Shown: positions 7,963 to 17,055 of the stretch, one piece after another
Position numbering within the stretch: the stretch's first letter is position 1
Layout: each line of letters begins with the position of its first letter
Origin: Bacillota bacterium
GTDB lineage: Bacteria; Bacillota; Bacilli; Bu12
Direction: 5' to 3'
Assembly: GCA_014896485.1 (NCBI GenBank)
Contig: JADBKH010000014.1
Location: 1-42,913, forward strand
Length of the DNA stretch: 42,913 nucleotides
Made by a program: the position numbers and the translations under genes
Notes under the pieces: generated by a model
Databases searched by the model: none
Told to the model about the DNA's origin: nothing
Seen by the model: only the letters and a program-made list of their open reading frames with translations

Positions 7963-9499
7963 CGTGCAACCAACCGCGTCTACGAGCTGCTGCATTCATG
8001 CGCCGGATGGTGTCTCGCGCTTGCTTCATCGCGTGACTGGCACTTGGAGCAATCAAGAGCACCTCCCCCGAAGGAGCGGCAGGCGCACGGCCAACCCTAC
8101 CGGCAATCTGGACCAAAGTAGGAGCATCAAAGGGTGGACGATCTGCGGCAAAGACAGCTACCTGGACATCAGGAAGGGTGATGCCGCGCTCCAGGTACGT
8201 GGTACAAAAGGCTATCTGCCACTCCCTCTCTTTGGGGCGGACATGTCCGGCATGAAAGCATGCGAAACGTCCACGCTCCTTGGGATGACAAAGACAAGCG
8301 CGTCGATAAGCCTCTGTCACTGCGGCGACGGTCGGATAAAAAAAGAGCCAGCGCTGTTTCCCGTACAGCACCCGTCTCAGAAGATCGGCCTCGGCCTGCA
8401 AAAGATCGTGGGTATGCCAAAACGTTGGCTCCGGTAACGGGCGGCCATGTGGCCGGGCCGGAACGAGGCAGTGATCCCCTGTTCGGATCGTTTGCCGCAA
8501 CAGTGTCGGGTGTGGTGTCGCAGAAAGGTAGAGGCTTGGGCTTTGCGGCCGAAGGGCGCCTTCTACAGCGCGATATAAGAAAGGATCCGGCATGGGAAAC
8601 GCATCGGACTCGTCCCAGACCAAGCGATCGAAGGCCTGGTAGAAGCGAACCGCTTGCGCTGCCGTAGCCAGCGTGAGCAACGCACCCTTGTTTTCAGGGT
8701 CATGCCGCGCACCGTGAAAGATAGCGACAACATCGCTGCCAAGTGCAGCTTGCATCTGCGGTGCCAGTGCGTCGACGACACTGCGCCGTGGTGTTGTCCA
8801 CAGCACGCGGGCCCCTGCTGCCAACGATGGGGCCAATGCGGCCAGGCCCATGGAAGTCTTTCCTGCTCCACAGACCGCTTCGATGAGAAAGGGCCCTTTC
8901 CCACCGTCCAAATGCCGCGCTGCCATGGCGGCGCTCTCTTCCTGCAGCGGCGTCAAAGGATGCGGCAAGTGAAGCATCCTCCCTTGCTGGCGCGTTCGCG
9001 ATGCCGCCTTGCGGTAGAGCGGCACACAGGAAGAGGCCCGACCCAATGCCGCACAATCGTTGCAGATCACTTCCCGTCTGCCACACAGCGAGCAACGACG
9101 CGAGACAAAGCCTTCCCTGGCCCCACAGCGTCGGCAATGTAGTGGTCGTAGGCCGACGGCAGCAACCCGCTCTACCTCACCTTGTTCGGCCAAGGCCTCC
9201 AAAGCAATCAGTAAATTCCAGCGGACGACCGGCGCCACCAACGCGGGCTTGCCATGATGGGAGAACGCCCATGCTGCAACCATTTCCACGAACAGGTACG
9301 ACCGGCCTTCAAGCAAGTCGCGCAGTTGCGCACGCAAGAACGGATCATCCTGTTTGACAGGGTGACGGGATACATCGGGCTTTGATTGCGGCAGTCGTCC
9401 CTTTTTCGAGACCTCTGCCCACCCAATCGGCTCCCCATCGTCGGAAAGCGAAAGTGTAGCGGCAGCATTTACGGCATAAAGCGGGTGGTCGGCGATCAC
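7955..9499 (-). CDS. comFA: DNA uptake ATPase ComFA
   Basis: ComFA is a superfamily 2 helicase-like ATPase that drives single-stranded DNA through the competence pore at the inner membrane face. From the GTG at 9499 it has 514 residues: a zinc finger (Cys122, 125, 136, 139, 146, 149), Walker A GAGKTS around 211-216 (Lys214), a Walker B-type WDESDAFP, the LSATP motif and the QIAGRVGR motif near the C-terminus. The reading frame stays open to 9649, but that extension lies inside the comK-like gene. GTG 9499 overlaps that gene's TGA (GTGA) and has GGAG upstream, so it is preferred. Confidence 0.92.
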   Translation of the reverse strand: MIADHPLYAVNAAATLSLSDDGEPIGWAEVSKKGRLPQSKPDVSRHPVKQDDPFLRAQLRDLLEGRSYLFVEMVAAWAFSHHGKPALVAPVVRWNLLIALEALAEQGEVERVAAVGLRPLHCRRCGAREGFVSRRCSLCGRREVICNDCAALGRASSCVPLYRKAASRTRQQGRMLHLPHPLTPLQEESAAMAARHLDGGKGPFLIEAVCGAGKTSMGLAALAPSLAAGARVLWTTPRRSVVDALAPQMQAALGSDVVAIFHGARHDPENKGALLTLATAAQAVRFYQAFDRLVWDESDAFPMPDPFLYRAVEGALRPQSPSLYLSATPHPTLLRQTIRTGDHCLVPARPHGRPLPEPTFWHTHDLLQAEADLLRRVLYGKQRWLFFYPTVAAVTEAYRRACLCHPKERGRFACFHAGHVRPKEREWQIAFCTTYLERGITLPDVQVAVFAADRPPFDAPTLVQIAGRVGRAPAAPSGEVLLIAPSASHAMKQARDTIRRMNAAARRRGWLHDG

Positions 9500-10044
9500 C
9501 AGTGCTCTTCTCCGTGCGTCGTTGGACGTTTGACCCAAAGGGCGGGCATTTCCCGTACCCCCTCTTCCTCTGAGAGAGTCGTCGGCACGGGACGAATGCG
9601 ACTCATCAATGCCTCGGCACGCTGCATTTGTGCGCGAACGCTTGTCCACCCTGTCGCCGTAGGCAACACAGCCCCGTCGCTCAACCGAAGGGCAACACTG
9701 CGTCCCTCGCGTTCGACTTGAATAACCTGAAAGAAATTCACCAAAGCGGCCGTGGCATCTCCCCGTACCCGCGCCTGACGGACCCGCAGTGGGACGAAGA
9801 GTGCCCCCTCTTCGATGAAAAGCGGCAGATTGTGCCCTGGCCCGAGTAGACGTCCACTCTGCTTTCGCAACAATCGCTCATCGAAGCCCCGCTGTGCCAA
9901 CAGATCTCGCCAAACCACGGTCAAAGGCCGTTGAACAGAGGCGGGGGTTTGCCGGACTCGATGAATCTCAGTAGTATCCCCCTGACCCTCCCGGTAAATG
10001 GGAACGAGCGCGCAAATGGCGGCAAACGACCGATAGGTTGACAC
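9496..10044 (-). CDS. comK: ComK-family competence transcription factor (putative)
   Basis: Bacillus ComK is the master activator of competence and binds DNA in the minor groove. This 182-residue protein follows the ComK layout: an N-terminal ALVPIYREG strand, then GRLLGPGHNLPLFIEEG-like core matching the SHKPPIMVDP region, a hydrophobic FFQVIQVE strand, and RLSDGAVLPTATGWTSVRAQMQRA corresponding to the FSNGKTMELPISYNSFENQVYRTA segment. The GTG at 10044 sits seven bases after AGGAGG. Its stop overlaps the comFA start (GTGA), so it is translated together with comFA. Identity to ComK is low, so activity is inferred from pattern and context. No AAAA-N5-TTTT ComK box is obvious nearby. Confidence 0.7.
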   Translation of the reverse strand: MSTYRSFAAICALVPIYREGQGDTTEIHRVRQTPASVQRPLTVVWRDLLAQRGFDERLLRKQSGRLLGPGHNLPLFIEEGALFVPLRVRQARVRGDATAALVNFFQVIQVEREGRSVALRLSDGAVLPTATGWTSVRAQMQRAEALMSRIRPVPTTLSEEEGVREMPALWVKRPTTHGEEHW

Positions 10045-10066
10045 GTGATGCCCTCCTTGCGAGAGC

Positions 10067-10095
10067 AGGGTATCAAACATCTGTTCGCCAGTCAA
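10067..10095 (-). promoter_or_regulatory. Weak promoter candidate before comK
   Basis: TTGACT (10095-10090) and TACCCT (10072-10067) are 17 bases apart. The -10 is poor (three of six). If real it would give comK-comFA-comFC an own start separate from the gene upstream. Confidence 0.25.
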
Positions 10096-10670
10096 GAGAG
10101 AGCATCGTTCCCAGCCCATGTTCGCCCGACGGACTCTCTGACTCGGCGCAGTTCGGCCATGGCTTCGTTCACCTGTTCCATCGCCTTTCGCAGGCCCTCC
10201 ACCGCGCGCTGGTGGTTTTCTGCTTGCGCGACAATGCTCTCCATCAGACGCGTCACTCCTTGCATCTGTGTCCCCATCCCTTTGAGATGTTCTTCAACTT
10301 CAACGGCCAACGACCTGCTGTTTTGTGCCAATTGCTGCACTTCACGCGCCACGACCCGAAACCCTTCTCCCGCTTCTCCTGCGCGGGCCGCTTCGATCGC
10401 CGCGTTGAGTCCTAAAATATGGGTTCGATTGGCGAGACGGCTCACTTCATTGACGATCTGACTCGATTGTTGAAGGTGCACCTGGCCACTCTCCGCGCGC
10501 TGCTGCATCTCGTGATGTACAGCGACCAAAGCTTCCGCTTCTGCAATCAGCACGTCACTGTTGGAACGCAAAAGTTCGGTTGCTTCTTCCAGTTGCTTCA
10601 AGCTAGTCCGCAAGGCCTGTGTCAGCGCATCGTACGATGCGGCTGTAGGCTTTGACAGATCTGTTTCCAT
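10092..10670 (-). CDS. Soluble methyl-accepting chemotaxis signalling-domain protein
   Basis: A 192-residue protein made almost only of a chemoreceptor signalling coiled coil. The hairpin tip that contacts CheA/CheW is visible: [17 protein letters not shown] followed by [10 protein letters not shown] (about residues 88-116). Heptad-rich helices flank it ([32 protein letters not shown]). There is no transmembrane segment, no HAMP and no recognisable sensor domain, so it is a cytosolic mini-receptor. The ATG follows AAGGGAGAGAGG. It ends 47 bases before the ComK-like gene on the same strand and probably shares transcripts with it. What it senses or couples to is unknown; no chemotaxis kinase is in the window. 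Confidence 0.85.
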   Translation of the reverse strand: METDLSKPTAASYDALTQALRTSLKQLEEATELLRSNSDVLIAEAEALVAVHHEMQQRAESGQVHLQQSSQIVNEVSRLANRTHILGLNAAIEAARAGEAGEGFRVVAREVQQLAQNSRSLAVEVEEHLKGMGTQMQGVTRLMESIVAQAENHQRAVEGLRKAMEQVNEAMAELRRVRESVGRTWAGNDALS

Positions 10671-10702
10671 GGCCCTCTCTCCCTTGTGCGCGTTTTTTAC
10701 AG

Positions 10703-10726
10703 AAAAAAAGGGCGTTTTCCACGCCC
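10703..10726 (-). terminator. Intrinsic terminator after gltB
   Basis: On the minus strand GGGCGT / ACGCCC (10726-10721 and 10715-10710) form a stem with a five-base loop, followed by seven T. It ends transcription about 45 bases after the gltB stop and just before the chemoreceptor-like gene. Confidence 0.85.
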
Positions 10727-10769
10727 CATTCTACTCCTGCCTGCTGCTTGCGAAACAGAGGCATTTACG

Positions 10770-13700
10770 CTACTCAGTCGAGATGCTCTGATCGGTCTGT
10801 CCACTTTGGGGGACCAGGGCACAGAAACGCTCTGTCGCATGGTGCAATTCATTGAGCACCCAGCTCGCCTCATCGGTCTGTCCCGATCGGACCAGCTCTT
10901 CGGCATAGGTCGTCAACAACTCTTCGAGATCCTGGACACCTTGCTCGGAGAGCGGCTGCAGGACCACTTTCGCCCCTTTGGCAATCCGCTGACGAAGCGC
11001 CGACTCATCCAGCCCGAGCTCCGGCTGCAGATGCAGGTAGACCACACCTCCGGTCATGCCGGAACAGATCCACGGTCCCGGATCGCCTAAGACAACCGCC
11101 CGCCCGTTGGTCATATACTCGAAGGCAAACCCTTTCACCGAAGCAGCAGCACCAATGCTGCCCCCCTGGTCAATCGGGTGGGTCAGCCTTTCGCCCAAGA
11201 CAACGTCGGCGCCAGAAAGGCGTATGGCCGCACGGCTATCGGCTTTGCCCTGGACAAAGAAGCGGCCGCGCTGCGCGCCATATGCAAACGACTTGCCGAC
11301 GGCGCCCCCATGAAACCGATCGTCTGCTCCGACACTCTTGAGCACGACGACACTTCCTCCGACTGCTCCCTTGGCCACACCATCCTGTGCGCCACCTTCA
11401 ACACGCAACGAGACACCTTCCCCGTTGTAGGAACCAAACCCTTGGCCAGCGATCGTCTCATGGAACGTCACTTCGGCTTCACATGCCTGTTCTGCACGCG
11501 CAACGGCGGCAGAGAGGGTCGTTCCAAGCATCCGCTCCGCAGAGGAAAGGTTGTGCAGCTCCACAGAAAAGCGTGGCGTCGAAGTCCCCGCTACAATCCT
11601 CCCACTTCCGCCGACGACCTGTGCCAGCGCTTCGTTGAGCTCTTCTTCCCAAGCATGCTGGGCCTGTGCCGCCAGCCACTTGCTGAGCTCTTGCGGGCCG
11701 AAGGAGATCTCGTTTCGCTTGCCGACATGTGCCCACGAAACCCCTTCAAAGCCTGGAACAGGCTGCAGAAGTGGGCGCAGATCGATACGCTGCTGACCCG
11801 CGAACTGTTCCAACAACTCGGCATGGCCAACCAACTCTTGAGCGCGGCGAAAGCCGAGCTCTGCCACCAAGCGCCGTACCTCTTCTCCCAATGCGCCGAA
11901 GAAGGTAACCAATTGCTCGACAGCGCGGGGCAAGCTCTGCGGGGTAAACTTCTTGAGGCCTTTCTGGCGCGCCTCTTCTACCGACTCGATCTGTGTCGTA
12001 ATGCCAACGTGGCAGGTATCGAGCTGACAGCCCCGGCAGGCAGTACAGCCGATCGCCACCATCGCGAGCGTCCCAAAGCCGACGCGGTTGGCACCCATCA
12101 GCATCATTTTGACCACGTCCCGGGCGCTCTTCATGCCACCATCGGCCCACAACTCGACCCGATCCCGCAGCCCTGCGGCAATCAGTGCACGATGTGCTTC
12201 ATAGAGGCCGATCTCGGCCGGCAGTCCGACATAGCGCACCGCATGGACCCGGGCAGCGCCGGTTCCTCCGTCATAACCGGACAGGTTGATGATGTCGGCT
12301 CCGGATTTGGCGATGCCGACCGCAATCGTCCCGATGCCTGGAACAACCGGCACTTTGACCGACACCCGCGCATGGGGATTGGCAGCTTTCAACTCGTGTA
12401 CCATCTGCGCCAGATCCTCGATCGAGTAGATGTCGTGGTTGTTCGACGGCGAGATGAGATCGGTCCCCGGCTGCGCATTGCGGGCATCGGCTACCTTACG
12501 GGAAACTTTCTTAGCTGGCAGGTGGCCCCCTTCTCCTGGCTTGGCTCCCTGGCCGATCTTGATCTCGAGCAGATCGGCAGCATTGAGCATCTCGACGTTG
12601 ACGCCGAAGCGACCCGAAGCGACCTGTAAGCCGCGGTGCTTGCGGTAGCGGCCGTACATGTCCTTGATCTCGCCACCCTCACCGTTTAAGGCGATGACGT
12701 TGAGCTGCTTGGCTGCCTCGGCATAGGCACGGAAGGCAATTTCACCCTGGCTGCCAAACGACATCGAAGGAATGACAAACGGATAGGCATGCTCTCCTGT
12801 GGTCAGATCGACCTCCTGTGGTGAAAGCGCAGGACGGGAGGGATCGGATCGCTGTCGCAGGAGATGGCGCAACGCGATCGGGTGTTCTTCTTCGAGCTGT
12901 TGCAGCTTCTCATCGTAAGCGGCATAGGGCTGCTGTCCCGTAGCCACATCGAGTGCCTGCTTCCAGATGCGTGGGAAAAAGGTGAAAGTGTTGCCGAGTG
13001 GCGGTCGTTCCTGTGAGAGCAGTTGCGCCCGCACTGCCGCTTCGGCTTCACAGTCGGCAAACCCGTAAGAGGCTGTTTCGCTGCCGAAAAAGTTGGGCAC
13101 GTCGAGCAGCTCCGCGATCTGGGGAGAGAGGCCAATCCCCGAAAAGAGACGCGCGTAGCCCCGCAACTCGTGCAAACCGATGGTGGAGATGACCTTCTCT
13201 GCCCCTTTGGTCATCGCATCTACCCACCGGCGTACCCCTGCTTCGCCGTACTTGGCACATGCAACCCGTTCCATCCGGAAGGGAGCAATGCCATCGGCGC
13301 CCAGCCCCTTCATCACCATGAAATCGTGTAGGTTGCGAATTGCACCGCTCTCGATGACCACACTGCACAACCGCCGCAAATTGCCAAACCGGGCATCGGG
13401 GGTTGCGCGGCGCAAGGCCAAATCGACGGCGGAAACCGCCAACGCCGGATCGAAGAAGCAATCGTCGCTCCCGTCCATCCAGGCGCGCAGGATGATCAGT
13501 TGGGCCCCTTCCTGTACTGCCTCGACCACACGCTCCTGCAGAGCCGCAATCGCTTCTTGCAACGGTTCGCCTGCCTGGCGTAGAAGCCGGACAACGACGC
13601 ACCGATCTCCAAAGAGCTCTTGCAGATCGGGAAGCAAAAACAGTCCTTTCTCCTCTGCGATCGCACGCAGGACCTGCCAGGAAAGCACCGGCTGGGGGCC

Positions 13701-15374
13701 GCCCCCCAACACGATCGGAGTACGGGCCTGCAACAACAGGCCGTCAGGTACTTCTCCCGTCAGGGTCGGCCGGGGTCCAAAGAGGATGCGGGTCGAGAAA
13801 TGCTCGATCTCCCGCTCCCGATCGATGGCCGGGTTGGTTACGACCGCCACCGTCTCTTTGAGGAAGTCGGCGATATTCTCCCTATCCTGGGAAAGAACGG
13901 CCAACGGGCCATCGTAGCCGAGGGATCGGATTGGATCTTGCCCCAGCTGGGCCATCGCCTCGACCAGAGAAACGTCGTCTTTCGACCAGCCCTCCGCAGC
14001 CATGGCGCGCCGTTCTGCCAGCTCATCCAACGGTGCGGGCACCTCTTCCTCCTGACGGGGTGGAAGCGCATACGCCATCTCTGGGGCATACGTTTCGACA
14101 GGAAGATGGGAACAGGCTTGCTGGTAGAGATCCGCCTCGAAAGCTGCTTCGTCATACAAGACAGGCCCTTGGGGCGTCAGCTGGATCATGCGCCGCTCCC
14201 CTGGAGCCAGCGGCTCGGGATCATCGATCATTGCAGAGACGGGGACTACCCCCGGTTCGGAAGAGACGAAGATTAGATCGGGGGTCTGCATCTGCCACAG
14301 CGGCCGCAACCCCAACGCATCCACCGAAAAGAGCAACGTATCTCCGAAACGCGCAACGATCGCCGCAGGACCCTGGGCAAAGGGCCCAAAGGCGGCACGT
14401 GCATACATGAACAACCGCTGTAGATGCGGCGGTCGCTTGCGCACCTCATTCACAATCGGTGGAAAGAGAAGTCCCAGTGCCTCCTGTGGCGCATAGTTGA
14501 GTTGCGCGATCAACCAGCGCAGCACACGATCGAGATCCTGGCTGTCGCTGCCATGGGGAGTAAGCGGCACACCGAGCGCTGCGGCCTCTTCCCGCAGCTT
14601 TTGGATGGTGTTGATCTCGCCGTTGTGTGCCACCATGGTAAATGGCTGCACTCGGACAAAGGAGGAAGCCGTATTGGTCGAGTAACGGTTGTGTCCGATC
14701 ACAGCACGGACAGCAAAGTCTGGATCGATGAGCTCCGGATAATAGTGCGGCAAAATCTCAGCAGAGCCACGCAATTTGTAGGCGACGGTGCTTTCTGAAA
14801 GCGAGACGACATGGACACCGAGCTGTTGCTCTGCAGCGATTTCCAACGCAAACAGCTGTTGTGCCAACGAACTTTTTTCTGCCCGATCGTCTGCCCATCT
14901 TCCGGCTACCTGAAAGAAGCAGGGCTCTTCCCGTTGCCCGGCAGGACCCAAGGCATCGCGGACGGTTGTGCCTTCCTTCGCCCACAGCAGGGTCAGCCCA
15001 CCCTTCTTTAGCAGACGAACCAGCGCTTCTTGACGCTGCCGGGAAGCCTCTTTTGGCAGAAAGAAGTGTCCCACCACGAAGTGCGGATCCCAGGCGATGC
15101 GCTCCGGTTGGCCTACACTGCGCAGTCGCTTGGCCCACAATCCCCGCGGAAGGTCGCAGAGTACTCCTGTGCCGTCCCCTTCACCGTCGACCATGCCGGC
15201 ACGATGCTGCATCTTTGTCAGTGCGTCCAGCGCCTGCTCGAGCGGCAGGTGGCTAGGCTGCTGGTCACGCCCAATGACAGCCACCAAACCGCAGGCATCG
15301 TGCTCATCCAAGGCCTGATCCAAAGGCCTCCCTGCAACTGCTGTTGGCTTCGCGGTGGTGGATGAGTGGTTCAT
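10770..15374 (-). CDS. gltB: Glutamate synthase, large subunit
   Basis: Makes glutamate from glutamine and 2-oxoglutarate. From ATG 15374 the protein has 1534 residues, close to the Bacillus large subunit. Domains in order: N-terminal glutaminase class II with Cys28 (HDACGLVAVIG) as nucleophile after a 27-residue propeptide; central domain; FMN-binding synthase domain (SMSFGSQGEIAFRAY; KPGEGGHLPAKKVS); the 3Fe-4S ligands in GCTACRGCQLDTC (C-x5-C-x4-C); and the C-terminal GXGXG beta-helix (GQGFGSYNGEG). The frame is open to 15488, but GAGAGAGGGGGG stands before ATG 15374. The small subunit gene gltD is not adjacent. A good promoter at 15570-15597 implies a leader of about 190 bases. Confidence 0.95.
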   Translation of the reverse strand: MNHSSTTAKPTAVAGRPLDQALDEHDACGLVAVIGRDQQPSHLPLEQALDALTKMQHRAGMVDGEGDGTGVLCDLPRGLWAKRLRSVGQPERIAWDPHFVVGHFFLPKEASRQRQEALVRLLKKGGLTLLWAKEGTTVRDALGPAGQREEPCFFQVAGRWADDRAEKSSLAQQLFALEIAAEQQLGVHVVSLSESTVAYKLRGSAEILPHYYPELIDPDFAVRAVIGHNRYSTNTASSFVRVQPFTMVAHNGEINTIQKLREEAAALGVPLTPHGSDSQDLDRVLRWLIAQLNYAPQEALGLLFPPIVNEVRKRPPHLQRLFMYARAAFGPFAQGPAAIVARFGDTLLFSVDALGLRPLWQMQTPDLIFVSSEPGVVPVSAMIDDPEPLAPGERRMIQLTPQGPVLYDEAAFEADLYQQACSHLPVETYAPEMAYALPPRQEEEVPAPLDELAERRAMAAEGWSKDDVSLVEAMAQLGQDPIRSLGYDGPLAVLSQDRENIADFLKETVAVVTNPAIDREREIEHFSTRILFGPRPTLTGEVPDGLLLQARTPIVLGGGPQPVLSWQVLRAIAEEKGLFLLPDLQELFGDRCVVVRLLRQAGEPLQEAIAALQERVVEAVQEGAQLIILRAWMDGSDDCFFDPALAVSAVDLALRRATPDARFGNLRRLCSVVIESGAIRNLHDFMVMKGLGADGIAPFRMERVACAKYGEAGVRRWVDAMTKGAEKVISTIGLHELRGYARLFSGIGLSPQIAELLDVPNFFGSETASYGFADCEAEAAVRAQLLSQERPPLGNTFTFFPRIWKQALDVATGQQPYAAYDEKLQQLEEEHPIALRHLLRQRSDPSRPALSPQEVDLTTGEHAYPFVIPSMSFGSQGEIAFRAYAEAAKQLNVIALNGEGGEIKDMYGRYRKHRGLQVASGRFGVNVEMLNAADLLEIKIGQGAKPGEGGHLPAKKVSRKVADARNAQPGTDLISPSNNHDIYSIEDLAQMVHELKAANPHARVSVKVPVVPGIGTIAVGIAKSGADIINLSGYDGGTGAARVHAVRYVGLPAEIGLYEAHRALIAAGLRDRVELWADGGMKSARDVVKMMLMGANRVGFGTLAMVAIGCTACRGCQLDTCHVGITTQIESVEEARQKGLKKFTPQSLPRAVEQLVTFFGALGEEVRRLVAELGFRRAQELVGHAELLEQFAGQQRIDLRPLLQPVPGFEGVSWAHVGKRNEISFGPQELSKWLAAQAQHAWEEELNEALAQVVGGSGRIVAGTSTPRFSVELHNLSSAERMLGTTLSAAVARAEQACEAEVTFHETIAGQGFGSYNGEGVSLRVEGGAQDGVAKGAVGGSVVVLKSVGADDRFHGGAVGKSFAYGAQRGRFFVQGKADSRAAIRLSGADVVLGERLTHPIDQGGSIGAAASVKGFAFEYMTNGRAVVLGDPGPWICSGMTGGVVYLHLQPELGLDESALRQRIAKGAKVVLQPLSEQGVQDLEELLTTYAEELVRSGQTDEASWVLNELHHATERFCALVPQSGQTDQSISTE

Positions 15375-15569
15375 CGTCCGCGTGCCCCCCTCTCTCGCCT
15401 CGCTGCCCTGCGGCGCTTTCTCGACAGCGTGTTCCCGGTCCATCGTCCTTGCAACGATCGCAAAGGCGCTCTCGTTTTTGCGCAACATTCACGTGGAAAC
15501 AAGGATGGAGAAAATTCAGCATGATCGGAAAGCGGTGACGCGGTAGAGTGCTGTCTTGGCTTTGCTTTC

Positions 15570-15597
15570 ATTATACGGAGTTCACACATGATGGCAA
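15570..15597 (-). promoter_or_regulatory. Sigma-A promoter of gltB
   Basis: On the minus strand TTGCCA (15597-15592) and a perfect TATAAT (15575-15570) are separated by 16 bases. The transcript would start near 15563, leaving a long leader before the start codon in which I recognise no known riboswitch. Confidence 0.7.
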
Positions 15598-15618
15598 GTG
15601 TTTTCTGGGTATTGGCAC

Positions 15619-15649
15619 AAAAAAGATTGCGCCACTTTTTCGGCGCAAT
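15619..15649 (-). terminator. Intrinsic terminator after metK
   Basis: ATTGCGCC and GGCGCAAT (15649-15642 with 15633-15626) form an eight-base-pair stem; C and six T follow on the minus strand. It lies about 80 bases after the metK stop. Confidence 0.9.
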
Positions 15650-15727
15650 GGTGAAGATCTTGATGGAAAACGGTTTGTAGTACATGAATCGAAATTGGAT
15701 CTGTTTTCTCGTGGTCCATTTTGTGGT

Positions 15728-16918
15728 TCAGACGCTTTGCGCAGCCCGCTGCAAGATGTCAGCGCGATCCGTTGCCTCCCAAGGCAGATCGAGATCTTGT
15801 CGACCAAAATGGCCGTAGGCCGCTACCTGACGGTAGATGGGGCGCATCAAATCGAGCTCTCGAATGATGGCCCGAGGGCGCAAATCGAACGTCTCCTCTA
15901 CCAGTGCAGCTAGTGCGTCGTCGGACAACACACCTGTGCCAAAGGTATCGACACGAATGGAGACCGGTTCCGCCACACCGATGGCATAGGCAAGCTGTAC
16001 CTCACAGCGCGTACACAGCTGAGCGGCCACCAAGTTTTTGGCCACCCAACGTGCTGCGTAACTGGCCGAGCGATCGACTTTGGTGGGATCTTTCCCTGAA
16101 AAGGCTCCGCCCCCATGGCGCGCATAGCCCCCATAGGTATCAACGATGATCTTGCGCCCGGTCAACCCTGTGTCGGCCATCGGTCCACCGATGACAAAGC
16201 GGCCTGTGGGATTGACCAAAAGGCGGGTGTGATGATCAAAAAGGGCTTCCGGAAGCACAGGCCGGATGACCGTCTCTTCCAGTTCCGCCTGTAACTGCGC
16301 CAAGGAGACCGTTGGATCGTGTTGCGCGGAAAGCACGACCGCCTCGATGTGTACGGGCCGATCCCCTTCGTAAGCAACGGTCACCTGACTTTTTCCGTCT
16401 GGACGCAGGTAGGAGAGCGTCTTATCCTTGCGGACCGCAGCCAAACGGCGGGTCAGGCGATGGGCCAGGGTGATCGGCAAGGGCATCAGCTCCGGGGTTT
16501 CTGTGCATGCATAACCGAACATCATCCCTTGATCGCCGGCACCCAGCTCATCTTCTTCGACGTGTTGATGGATCCACTTTTCCAAGGGGCGATTGACCCC
16601 TTGCGCGATATCCGGAGACTGCTGATTGATCGCCGTGAGTACTGCACAGGTTTCGGCATCAAAGCCGTACTTGGCCCGGGTATAGCCGACCTCGGCAATC
16701 GTCCGGCGGACGATGCGTGGAAGATCGACATAACATTCCGTATTGATCTCACCCGCGACAAAGAGTGTCCCATTGGTCGCCAGCGCCTCACAGGCAACCC
16801 GTGCCTGCGCATCTTGTGCCAAAATGGCATCGAGTATCGCATCGGAAATTTGATCGCAGAGTTTGTCCGGATGTCCTTCGGTGACCGATTCCGACGTGAA
16901 GAGGTGTCGGTTGGACAG
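15728..16918 (-). CDS. metK: S-adenosylmethionine synthetase (apparent CTG start)
   Basis: Makes SAM from methionine and ATP. Family motifs are complete: [20 protein letters not shown] near the N-terminus, [12 protein letters not shown], the phosphate-loop region [15 protein letters not shown] and the C-terminal AAYGHFGR. The frame is open far upstream, but homologous sequence begins at [10 protein letters not shown]. The codon just before it is CTG (16918-16916), seven bases after a near-perfect AGGAGG. That start gives 396 residues, within a few residues of Bacillus MetK (400, MSKNRRLFTSES...). An in-frame TTG further up lies beside the terminator T-tract and lacks a ribosome site. Start is therefore most likely CTG, which is rare. 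A promoter and hairpin precede it. Confidence 0.93.
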   Translation of the reverse strand: MSNRHLFTSESVTEGHPDKLCDQISDAILDAILAQDAQARVACEALATNGTLFVAGEINTECYVDLPRIVRRTIAEVGYTRAKYGFDAETCAVLTAINQQSPDIAQGVNRPLEKWIHQHVEEDELGAGDQGMMFGYACTETPELMPLPITLAHRLTRRLAAVRKDKTLSYLRPDGKSQVTVAYEGDRPVHIEAVVLSAQHDPTVSLAQLQAELEETVIRPVLPEALFDHHTRLLVNPTGRFVIGGPMADTGLTGRKIIVDTYGGYARHGGGAFSGKDPTKVDRSASYAARWVAKNLVAAQLCTRCEVQLAYAIGVAEPVSIRVDTFGTGVLSDDALAALVEETFDLRPRAIIRELDLMRPIYRQVAAYGHFGRQDLDLPWEATDRADILQRAAQSV

Positions 16919-16955
16919 CGTCCCCCCTCCTTTCGCCGCAAGACCTGTTTGGCAC

Positions 16956-16993
16956 AAAAAAACCGCTTCTCTAAGGTGCGCCCTTGAGAACGG
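16956..16993 (-). terminator. Intrinsic terminator in the metK leader, possible attenuator
   Basis: On the minus strand CCG-TTCTC-AAGG pairs with CCTT-A-GAGAA-G-CGG around a GCGCA loop, followed by seven T. Upstream GAGAG (17000-16996) can instead pair with the same TTCTC through a CCG loop, and AAGGCGC (17012-17006) can pair with GCG-CA-CCTT. These are mutually exclusive folds. It could simply end the upstream hexomutase-like gene, but a good promoter lies between the two. Confidence 0.8.
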
Positions 16994-17026
16994 CTCTCGT
17001 CTCTTGCGCCTTGATGAATCAACGTG

Positions 17027-17055
17027 AGTGTAGAAAAAGGATCCAGACAAGTCAA
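17027..17055 (-). promoter_or_regulatory. Sigma-A promoter of metK
   Basis: TTGACT (17055-17050) and TACACT (17032-17027) are 17 bases apart on the minus strand. The -35 overlaps the stop codon of the upstream gene. Predicted start near 17020 gives a leader of only about 65 bases to the terminator T-tract, too short for an S-box. Confidence 0.65.

Noticed and set aside
11178-12629. 483-codon plus-strand frame inside gltB
   Set aside because: Antisense to the conserved FMN and Fe-S part of glutamate synthase; no independent support.
16956-17030. SAM-I (S-box) riboswitch before metK
   Set aside because: The leader is about 65 bases and lacks the four-way junction elements; only a terminator with alternative pairings is visible.
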